64,000 nucleotides of DNA from Vandiemenella viatica (lineage: Eukaryota > Arthropoda > Insecta > Orthoptera > Morabidae). Within the stretch, counting starts at the first letter, position 1. Each line of letters opens with the position of its first letter. The stretch is taken from assembly GCA_031002005.1 (NCBI GenBank), contig CM061918.1, positions 45,110,047 through 45,174,046 on the forward strand. Direction: 5' to 3'. Position numbers and translations under genes: made by a program. Positions 56,034 through 64,000 of this stretch are shown piece by piece. The notes beneath the pieces were generated by a model, which saw only the letters and a list, made by a program, of their open reading frames with translations, was not told the DNA's origin and ran no database searches.

Positions 56034-56307
56034 CAGGGGCGGATCCAGGGGGGGGGGGCTAGGGGGCTCAAGCCACCCCCCCCAAATGTATATAGGTCCA
56101 CCCCGACATTGTAATTTTGGAGACTTTTTTTTTTTGTTAGCTCTACGGATTCGAGGCCCGTAGAGGCTATGAAGACTACCCCATGGCCGACTCAAGCCCC
56201 CCCCCCCCCCCCCCAAAAACGAAAATCCACTGAAGGCAAGCACTCTAAACCAAAATTCACTCAAGCCAAGCCCCCCCCCCCAAACCAAATTCCTGGATCC
56301 GCCGTTG
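56034..56307. mobile_element. hAT MITE family M3, copy 1
   Basis: The ends CAGGGGCGGATCCAGG and, inverted, CAACGGCGGATCCAGG are hAT-type. The flanks GTTGGGCG (56026-56033) and GATGGGCG (56308-56315) match at 7 of 8 bases. The interior has C runs and TCAAGCC-type repeats. It is 274 bp. Family copy 2 is at 59001-59158. Confidence 0.88.
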
Positions 56308-56984
56308 GATGGGCGGTGGGGTTAGATGAGGAACGGGGGTGGGATACATGACCTTGAGCCGCCAGTTTGGAGTGAACGGGGTACACTCAACTTTTCATTC
56401 GCTATCGAACGAAGGGAAAAAAGGGTAAAGAAATGGCGTAGCGTGGCCTTACATAGTGCATCCTGTTAATTTGTCGTGTAATTGAGGCAAAATGTGTGTT
56501 TTTATGGAATATATATTTATATACCACGGCGGTAATTTGGGACCATTTCCAGACCGATAAAACTAAATTTAGGAAAGTTGTGAAACTTTTAAAGTCAACT
56601 TGTCAATCTAAAAAGTAAGCAGAGCCAACGGAATGCAGGTATAATCTACTCTACACGTTGAGCAAGAAAGCCGAGCCAGAGGAAGCCGTGCGGGGCCATC
56701 ATGTCAGCGGCACCAACGGTGCGGGGGAGGGAGTTACGGCAACAAATGTCCCTACGGTAAACATTGACTGCCGAAACAAGCACAAAGACGTCGCGTTCGA
56801 TCAGCCTGTGTTTTTTTATTGTTGTAAACCCACCCTGAAACTTGTGTTGTAGCACTCAAGTACAGAGCAATAGTTCCTCTTGTTTACCTAAACAAAACGT
56901 TTAGCAGTTAAGTACCCACTGACTTCCATTTATGTCGCTATTGCAAGGTCAGCATTTTCATGATGCGACGTGTAGAGACTTGGC
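56308..56984. other. Unassigned spacer
   Basis: No gene or shared repeat is recognised. Confidence 0.4.
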
Positions 56985-57125
56985 AGGCTTGTCGTTGATC
57001 CTGCCGGCTCTCGGGGAAGAAAGTTGTGTTGCCATCTGTCTGTGAAATATGATACTATTTTCTGTGTAGGTGTTTGCTGTAAACCGCCCAAAAACTGCAA
57101 TAAGGGCAGCTGGTATACAAGGCCC
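56985..57125 (+). repeat. Interspersed repeat R1, copy 5 (short)
   Basis: It has GTGTTGCCATCTGTCTGTGA, GTAAACCGCCCAAAAACTGC and AATAAGGGCAGCTGG blocks in the usual order, with a shortened middle. Confidence 0.55.
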
Positions 57126-57933
57126 GGCAGTGAAACAATTATTACAACTATCTTCTTGTTCTTCTTTGGGTGTAATATTCGTATCCGAATGTAAGCCTAC
57201 TGTCTACCTCTCCATGGGAACATCCAGGAGATATGATGGACTGGGATGGTTTGTTGTTGCCTTGTCCAGTGTGTATGGTTGCGATGGTGTGTCTGTTCCA
57301 GTATAATATGTTTTTGTGTTGTGGACAAGAAATTAAAGAAGGGAGAGGGTAATCCCCATTTAGTACTACTCTTCCGAAAGCCACCCACGTGCCCGCCAGG
57401 CTTATCGTCCCTGTCCGACGGACGAATCATCATTAACAGTGTCGCATGCCCTCATTCAGTACGCGATATGGAGAGGTTTGGGATATAAACCAAGCACTTA
57501 TGATTATTTCGTGATAACGAAATGTGCAAAATCACTTCGCCTACGCTCAAGGCCGAAAGCCATTTAAATAAATAAATAAAACTGCTGACTGACCTAGCAC
57601 ATCCACATCTGTTAAGAACTTCTAAATGCTCGAGGCTCGACTCGCACCTCCCCGGTGTTTTTTTTCTGTCTGGTACACTTCGTCCGGTGACATACTTCTC
57701 TCGACATTCTCCATACGTAGTCTGATTGGTGTAATTGAGTCGTGATGGTGCCCGTATTGCCTGCCGGGCGCATTGCGAAAGGCGCGCAGGTCGGCTTTCA
57801 CAGCACATCCTCCTGCGACCTTTGACCCGAGCACGTTTGCTCATCCACTGGACCACGCAGGTCTGTTGGAAACGCCTGGTTGGCACCTGTCCTAAGTCGA
57901 ACCCACATACAGCAGAGCTGGGGTATATTGATC
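57126..57933. other. Unassigned sequence
   Basis: A 144-codon open frame on the minus strand (57452-57886) has no recognisable domain and overlaps frames on the other strand. No gene is called. Confidence 0.4.
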
Positions 57934-57986
57934 TCGAAAATCACTCCACGCAAATGCAGGGATGGTTTCTTCAAAAAGCGAAGGCC
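57934..57986 (+). mobile_element. SINE-A body fragment (copy 19)
   Basis: A short island, AAATCACTCCACGCAAATGC plus GGGATGGTTTCTTCAAAAAG, matches the family middle. Confidence 0.6.
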
Positions 57987-58229
57987 TGGTGTGGATGTGT
58001 GCATGTTGTACAAAATAACGGTGTAAAGTATTGGTGGCGACTACAGTGCCGTGAGTGAAAATATTTGGATCCCACAATCATGATATGCCTAAGTGATCGT
58101 GAAATTGAACTATTACAGGTGTGTAAAGCCACAACTACTTATTACAATTTATATATTGTTGTGCCCTTTTCCTCCTGAAATGTGGCCTACATGAGAATTG
58201 CAATTTCCCCGCACAACCAATGGTTTATG

Positions 58230-58710
58230 CAGGGCCCCATTTAAGCATAGGCTACCTAAGCTGTAACCTAGGGGCCCGCACAACAAAAAGGGGCCCACAC
58301 CACAAAGGGGGCCGCATCACAAAGGGGGCCCGCATCACAAAGGGGGGCCCGCATCACAAAGGGGGGCCCGCATCACAAAGGGGGGCCCGCATCACAAAGG
58401 GGGGCCCGCATCACAAAGGGGGGCCCGCATCACAAAGGGGGGCCCGCATCACAAAGGGGGGCCCGCACCACAAAGGGGGGCCCGCACCACAAAGAGGGAG
58501 CCCGCACCACAAAGAGGGGGCCACATCACAACCCCGGGCCCACGCCTAGGTCAGATTAAAAAAAAAGGTCGCCCACAAATTTTCTAGGCCGAATTTCAAA
58601 TTTAAGCATCCACAGCCGGAAGCAGAACCCGGTCGTAGGGGCCACTTCCGACAGGGGGGCCCGCACCACATGTGTTCCCTAGGGGGTCACAAAGCCTAAA
58701 TGCGGCCCTG
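58230..58710. mobile_element. hAT-like element containing a 19 bp minisatellite
   Basis: The ends CAGGGCCCCATTTA and, inverted, CAGGGCCGCATTTA match at 13 of 14 bases. The flanks GGTTTATG (58222-58229) and GTTTTATG (58711-58718) match at 7 of 8 bases. More than half of the 481 bp is a tandem array. No protein is encoded; open frames through the array are a by-product of its 19 bp period. Confidence 0.85.
58272..58530. repeat. Minisatellite, 18-19 bp unit, about 13-14 copies
   Basis: The unit is CCCGCATCACAAAGGGGGG. Central units are identical. Outer units differ by CATCAC to CACCAC and by one G. It is not a CRISPR array: there are no spacers and the organism is eukaryotic. Confidence 0.95.
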
Positions 58711-59000
58711 GTTTTATGCACATTAAAATTCGCAATTCTATCACGTCCATCCGAATATTTGGTTAGTACTAGATGTACCGCGAGACATTTGTGAAAGAAA
58801 TTGGTATTTCGACCAGACTTAAAGTCAACCTGAAGTAATATCAAATCTGTATTTTATACGACGATGCTTAGTATGATTATGTTTTATTAACTGTTCGCAT
58901 AGTTCTCGACAACTGAACAAATTTTTCAAGAAATCACATTTTTTTTTATTTTACCTGCTTCACAGGTTGCGAAACACCGATATCGACTTTCAGGATGTAG

Positions 59001-59158
59001 CAGTAGTGGGTCCATGGGGAGGGGGGCTGGGGGGGGGGGCTGGGGTGGCCGTATCTACCCTCGACATCATAATTTTTAAGACTTTTTTTAGCCTCTCCCC
59101 CAAATGAAATCCGCTCAAGTCCCCCCCGCGCCAAACCAAAGTCCTGGATCCCTCACTG
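59001..59158. mobile_element. hAT MITE family M3, copy 2, perfect 8 bp target duplication
   Basis: The ends CAGTAGTGGGTCCATGGG and, inverted, CAGTGAGGGATCCAGGAC are present. GGATGTAG occurs exactly at 58993-59000 and 59159-59166. It is 158 bp with a G-rich left and C-rich right half, and shares AAGTCC and CCAAACCAAA blocks with copy 1. Confidence 0.93.
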
Positions 59159-59166
59159 GGATGTAG

Positions 59167-60027
59167 GTTACGAAACACGGGATGTTTAAATTCGCGGTAA
59201 TGGTCCCAGGTTGCGAATCGCCGAACACCGTCCTCTACCGTTTGTAATCACCTCAACATTGACGAGACATAAATTCGGGCATGTTTCCAGCGACTGCGAA
59301 ACTTCTGCCGTTAATCTTACGAGCATTCCTGTGTCACACAAAATGTTTCTCATCAACTGCGCTTTACGGTGTTACGGTGCATCACTAGTTCCTGGCGCCC
59401 GTATTTTTAAACTTTTTCATTTATGGAAGTCGGTACGTTACTATCCTTGATATTTCCGGCTTTGTTATCGGCGTGTGGCAGAGATTGTTCGGCCGTGTGG
59501 AAGCGTTAAAAAGCACTTGTTGCCTACTGTGGCGGATCAGATTACGAGGCCTGTGTAGGCGGCACGTGCGTGTGAACTTTGACCTCGGCACTTACGCTCT
59601 TAAAGGAGACCAACTGCACAGCAGGTGTTTTCTTCTAACAACGCCTCGTAGTCTGTCTCGTTGCTGGTTGAATACCATGTCACTCGTGGTATAATTTTTT
59701 CACTTCGTCTGTTCTTAAGCTCAGATCTTGCATTTTAACTTGAGACCCTAAAAATCGTACTAAGTCTTTTGGCTTAGTGTTTCGTGCACAATACTTGACA
59801 ACATTTATAGGTTTTGATCATTCATGCGACTGGCTCATCGTTTGCGGCTCATAACTATTGTCTGTGCTCTTGATCTGTGGTTAATTCTCTGCATTGTGGA
59901 TGGCTGACTGATCCTCTGAATTACACAAACCGAAGTGAATCCAACCATTTTAACTTTTGCTCTCATTTAGTGTTCGCACTAGTAGATAAATGTTTCGAGA
60001 AGTCATTGAAATTTAATTGGAAAACAG
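59167..60027. other. Unassigned spacer
   Basis: No gene or shared repeat is recognised. Confidence 0.4.
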
Positions 60028-60252
60028 GTGAGTGGCAGTTGCCATTCGGGAGGACGCGTGTTCGATCTCTCTCCGGTCAGAAGAATTCCGGTTTTCTGTG
60101 TATTCCGGAAATCACTTCAAGCGAATGCCGTGATGGTACCTTTAATAGGCCACGGCCGAATTCCTTCCCGTTCCTTGCTCCAAGCAGTGTTCCACCTTTA
60201 TTAGGCTTATAGGCTCGCCTAGACTTATAACCATAAGCAAAAATTAAAAAAA
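60028..60252 (+). mobile_element. SINE-A copy 20
   Basis: It carries GAGTGGCAGTTGCCATTCGG, a B-box relic (GTTCGATCTCTC), AATCACTTCAAGCGAATGCC and GCCACGGCCGAATTCCTTCC, and ends near AACCATAAGC with an A-rich tail. Confidence 0.86.
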
Positions 60253-60774
60253 ATCCTAACTCTATAAACGAGCTAGAAGCACATCTAAATTTGAAACGCA
60301 CATTATTATCGAATTTCTTGCCAAAGTAGTCTCGAAAATGCGAGAAACCACTGAGTGATTGGAGACAGCTTGCTTGGGAACTGTTGACAGATATGCGTCT
60401 GTAAAAGGAATAGATTTTTTTAAGATGACGAGGGACGTTTTATAAATGAACCACACATTCCACGTCTCAAATACTGAGAACATGAAGAATTTTTTTTCTC
60501 TGGAAATGAGGATGAGATCGTTGAAGAATCTATTTATTTGTCATTTCTACAGGATCTATAGAGTCGCTTCTTAAAAAGGACAAAAATTGGTTATGTAAAC
60601 ACCAGAAAAAATTAATAAAACAAAAAAGAAATACGTTAAATACTAGTACAAGCTATATCTCGATATTATACATACATAGAAATTTGTGTAACGGACCATA
60701 TGTTTTGATACTATTGTATCGCTTTGTGCATCGGAGTAACAGATGATGTTCACTAAAGTGCAAAAGTCATGCGT
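60253..60774. other. AT-rich spacer
   Basis: No gene is recognised. Confidence 0.4.
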
Positions 60775-62170
60775 AGAGCCCGGATTATATGCAACACAAA
60801 AAGCCAGAGGTATGCATGCAAATATGCATGAAAAATGCTAAAAATATGCATGAAAAGTGTCAACATACGCACCATTATATAATATTAAGATATTAATTTT
60901 TAGATTTTTTATTTCAAAATCGGCATGCAATTAGTAATTAGTTGAATAACATTTATAAATTCGGTACTTAACAATAATTTAACATTTTTTTCTTTTATTT
61001 TGTAAATGTAAACAATCGGGCACTGTTCCAAATATTCAATAGTAAGATTGTTCCTTCGATCTCTCAAAATATTTTTCTAAGTGGATATGGACTGTTCCAC
61101 ATTCATTGCTGTAACTGGGCAGTATTTGAAATTGGGTGCTGTGTTAGCAGTCACTGTTTCTGGAAAAAGTTCATCCGTCCCATTACTAAAACTATAGTTT
61201 GACACAAGGGTTCAAAACTTGGATTATTTTTCAAAATATTTTCAAACTTTAAGTTTATACAGTAATACCTCTGGCAATGCGGATTGTGTTCATTAACTGA
61301 ATAGATTCAATCAACGTCAAATCTTTGAGTTTCAAGTTTATTAATAGTCGCAGGTATGTGGGAAAAACGAGTGCTAATCACAGCTATGGCTTTAATACTA
61401 GAATTGTTAAATGCTTCCTTGTACTGACAAGCTGCCGTAGCCTCTCCACAATTAAAGTCGTTTACTACCAGTGGCGTAGCTAGGTCAACAAGGGCCCCGG
61501 TACAAAAAATTTATTTTGGGCCCTCATGGCAGCATGGGCGACCTTTTTTTTTGTTTTGTGTTGCTGGTAGGGACCCCCTGAGCTGAGGCTGGGGGCCCCC
61601 GAGCAGTGGTTGGGGGCTCCCTGAGCAGTGAGGGCCTTAGTGAGGGGCTCCCTGTGTCACAGGGGCCCCCTCAGATGACTGTAGAGCTAAAAAAGAAAAA
61701 GTTAGCCAGTTTGCCGTGAAGGACTATGGGCCCCTCTGAACTGCGCTTAGGAGCACGGTGCACTGTACCGCCTAGTCCTACGGTATGGTAGATACGCCCC
61801 AGTTTATTACACCTTTAATGACCTCGAAATGTTCATTATAAAACAGTACCGCTGGTTCTGGAGGTAAAGACACATTTAACAATTTGTTTGTTGGCTTTCT
61901 TACGAGAACGTGCTTTAAGAAAAGCTTACTTTGGTGATGAAATAAGTTTACTTAATTTCCCAAACGTGGATCGTACCTCTTCAGCTAAGACTAAGACTTC
62001 TGCTTAGGTTTTGCCGGCTACAACGTAAGATTTTATTTATTAACTAGGTACACTACCGAAAAATATTGGAAATATAGCAAAAATATGCACCAGCACTGGA
62101 TTTTTGGTAAAATATGCAATAACGGATGAAAATGGGCTTAGTATGCAAATGCATATGCAAACATGCAGAT
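60775..62170 (-). mobile_element. Decayed hAT-like element with TATGCAT-rich ends, interrupted by a MITE
   Basis: Both ends are crowded with TATGCA motifs (AAATATGCATGAAAA at about 60825-60855; ATGCAAATGCATATGCAAAC at about 62142-62162). This is consistent with subterminal transposase sites. Between them a broken minus-strand coding region reads PEPAVLFYNEHFEVIKGVI (61803-61862). Across the MITE it continues with DFNCGEATACQYKEAF, an IPATINKLE block, and FENILKNNPSFE (about 61230). This order suits a hAT transposase middle region. Stops are frequent. Exact ends and target duplication are not found. Confidence 0.6.
61469..61802. mobile_element. hAT MITE family M2, copy 2
   Basis: The ends are CAGTGGCGTAGCTAGG and, inverted, CTGGGGCGTATCTACC. 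The flanks TTTACTAC (61461-61468) and TTTATTAC (61803-61810) match at 7 of 8 bases. It is 334 bp. It splits the hAT-like transposase remnant, whose frame resumes on the other side. Confidence 0.93.
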
Positions 62171-62229
62171 GAATGTTGGATGGTAGTTGGCGCTGCTCAT
62201 CCACAGTGTCAAGATTGTGCCTTGAATAT

Positions 62230-63055
62230 GTAATTTTCCGCATTGCCTCCGGCATGGACAACTCATTGGCCGATGTGGCCTATCTAATGACCGATACCAG
62301 CGACGTCTTCGTCGAGGTGCCAGTGTTGACAGACAGACATTACTGCATCAAAGAACACTAACACTCATTTTGGGACCTACGACAGACGCTTCTCTGTTGA
62401 TAATACAGCCGTATTTGGCGTTGATGGGATATGGCAGCTAAAGACCGAAGAAAGTGCCTCCACTGAAAAAACACCAGCGCCTTTCCTGGGCTCGTGAACA
62501 AATCGGTTGGACGCTGGATGCATAGAATATGTTTGCATGGTCACACGATTCCAGTTGGTAAGGGTTCGAGTGTGGGTCAGACCCTACGAGGCCTTGGACC
62601 CTAGGCACTGTGGTGGTTCTATCCTGGTATTGGCTCTGACTGGGATCTCTGGTCCAACTGACCCAACCATTGTGTGAAAATGGTCGCGTTCAGTTACTTG
62701 AAAACCATTTACAGCAATTTATGGCCTTCATGTTCCCAAATAACGACGGACTTTCCCAGGACGACAATACATCGGGCCAAAATCGTTCATGATTGGTTTG
62801 AGGAACACTCTGGACAATTCCTGCAAATGATTTGGCCATCTAGATCCGTGAATCCAATCGAACATATCTCAGGCGTGTTCGAAATGTTGAACCGAGCACA
62901 ACGTCCAGCATCGCAGAGGAAGCGTGGCTGACTATTTCTTCAAGGGACTACCGAAGACTTGTTGAGTCAATGTCACGTCAGACTGCTGCACTTCCGAGGG
63001 CAAGACGGGCTACCAGACGGTGTCAGGAGGTACTCCATGGCTTTTTTTCACTTCA
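62230..63055 (+). pseudogene. Tc1-type transposase pseudogene
   Basis: Tc1/mariner transposases cut and paste at TA sites with a DDE/D core. Here broken frames read VPPLKKHQRLSWAREQIGWT (about 62450-62505), then FPNNDGLSQDDN (about 62735-62770), then ARTIHRAKIVHDWFEEHSG-like sequence (62767-62815). MIWPSRSVNPIEHISGVFEM (about 62828-62890) follows, the block around the last catalytic acidic residue. A tail SRDYRRLVESMSRQTAAL (about 62940-62995) matches the usual C-terminus. At least three frame changes and several stops are present. I did not find the inverted ends. Confidence 0.85.
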
Positions 63056-63297
63056 GTGTATATCTTCCAGGTCACCACATTCATACTGATGGGAGGTCAC
63101 CAACTCACCAGATTTAGTTGGTTCATTTGTTTCCATTTATTGGTCTGTGTAACAGTGCATAAATTAAAAATTTCACGTTTGTTTTTGAACAAACAATAAA
63201 CGACAATTTAAACCTTTGAATTTCTGGTCGATTATTCCACGTGACATTCGCCGTAAGTTATCTTCTCCTCCCACGCGGCTGCTAACGATCCTGCTGA
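63056..63297. other. Probable 3' flank of the Tc1 element
   Basis: AT-rich and non-coding; it may contain the missing Tc1 terminus. Nothing specific is recognised. Confidence 0.35.
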
Positions 63298-63588
63298 GGG
63301 TCGTTCATTAATTTCTGGAATTCCGGTCCTTTCTCCTCCGTGGTCAGATTTTGCGAGATCTGTTCGGACATTCCGCCCCCCCCCCCAAAATGACGTGAAA
63401 TTTTGAGGGGTCCCGCTCTGCCCCTCCCTGCTGACCGACCTCGTATTTTTTTAAGACCTTTTTTTTAGCTCTGCTGCTTCAGAGGGTGGTTATACCCCCT
63501 CCCCACCCCAAAGTCTGTATCCACGTCGTTCTTCAAGGATTTAAAAAAGTGACGTGAGTTTCATCTCACGTAATTAATGGACGCCCCC
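63298..63588 (+). mobile_element. MITE family H2, copy 4
   Basis: The left end GGGTCGTTCATTAATTTC is worn. The right end CACGTAATTAATGGACGCCC is intact and followed by TAA (63589-63591). TGA precedes the left end, one base from a TAA duplication. The interior shares AAATGACGTGAAATTTTGAG and TTTTTTTAGCTCTGC with copy 2. Confidence 0.82.
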
Positions 63589-63904
63589 TAATGCTAACGT
63601 GTCATGTTCGGACGTAATGAACGGAAGGGTGTATCATTGTCAGGTTGGCAGGCCTGAGTGCGCATTACGATCCCCCCTCAAACAGAACGGCTAATGGCTA
63701 ATGACAGGGGGCGCGATCCGTCAATGTCGCGTTAATTTAATATCGTCGTTGCTAGTCACTGAAAAATGGAGCCCTAACACAACATTTGGGGTTTCATTAA
63801 TGACTAGTTATCCTGTCACGCGTCGCCATGTAACGTTTGTATTAGTTAACTTAGTTTTGCCCCTGACTGCGTCTGTGTGAATCAGAGAGGATCTCGGTCA
63901 ATTT
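63589..63904. other. Unassigned spacer
   Basis: No gene is recognised. Confidence 0.4.
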
Positions 63905-64000
63905 AGTCGACCTAGCGGTCTTGTGGCTCAATTGTTTAAGGCACGTGGCTGCGGAATTGAAGGTTCCCATTTCGAATTCCGGTCTCGGCTGCAATTTTTA
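63905..64000 (+). mobile_element. SINE head (SINE-B type), cut by the window end
   Basis: GTCTTGTGGCTCAATTGTTTA gives a worn A box, and CCCATTTCGAATTCC at about 63966 a worn B box, spaced as in tRNA-derived SINEs. The body lies outside the window. Confidence 0.5.

Noticed and set aside
57452..57886. 144-codon minus-strand open frame
   Set aside because: No domain and no support from context; overlapping frames on both strands.
58272..58530. CRISPR-like tandem array
   Set aside because: Units are contiguous with no spacers; it is a minisatellite inside a hAT-like element.
58220..58549. 109-codon open frame rich in HHKGG repeats
   Set aside because: It is a by-product of the 19 bp tandem repeat.

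Overview
This 64 kb window reads as gene-poor eukaryotic, almost certainly insect, DNA made of layered transposable elements. The evidence is AT-rich intergenic sequence, many tRNA-derived SINEs, a Penelope-like retroelement, several LINE fragments, hAT, PIF/Harbinger and Tc1 transposon remnants, Helitron-like elements, and a near absence of long open frames. The mix would suit a large-genome insect, possibly polyneopteran, but that assignment is inference. I found no convincing host gene, true tRNA gene, rRNA gene, CRISPR array or bacterial-type operon. Every coding stretch I can name belongs to a transposon, and all of them are broken.

Layout. 0-8 kb: SINE-A copies, a Penelope-like element (1030-2700), a Helitron-like element split by a MITE (4110-4807), and a 1.6 kb non-autonomous hAT with GATCCCGC-rich ends (5923-7550). 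9.7-14.5 kb: a three-layer nest, in which a PIF-like MITE holds a 4.5 kb hAT with exact 8 bp target duplications and a decayed BED-finger transposase; the hAT holds a second MITE. 15-35 kb: SINE and MITE debris, a roughly 580 bp palindrome (20996-21575), LINE tails, and a fold-back element with internal tandem repeats (29426-30105). 38-42 kb: a PIF/Harbinger element (38325-39543) with long terminal inverted repeats, a transposase remnant and a MADF-type partner remnant, then a LINE reverse transcriptase cut cleanly by a SINE. 42-48 kb: a LINE tail holding a third SINE family, a hAT remnant (43804-44594), and one LINE copy broken by a Helitron, a SINE and a hAT MITE. 48-64 kb: more PIF-like and hAT MITEs, a LINE C-terminus, SINEs, a minisatellite-bearing hAT (58230-58710), a decayed hAT transposase interrupted by a MITE, and a Tc1 pseudogene.

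Nothing here acts as a joint pathway. The parts relate as hosts and inserts, and target site duplications plus paralogous empty sites give the order of insertion. SINE-A (about 20 copies) is the main recurring family and is younger than the LINE and Helitron copies it interrupts. The least familiar structures are the long-TIR Harbinger element, the minisatellite-bearing hAT, the palindrome at 21 kb, and two MITE families with related termini and 3 bp target duplications.

All family assignments come from reading motifs by eye. Boundaries backed by target duplications are exact; other boundaries are good to about 10-30 bp.
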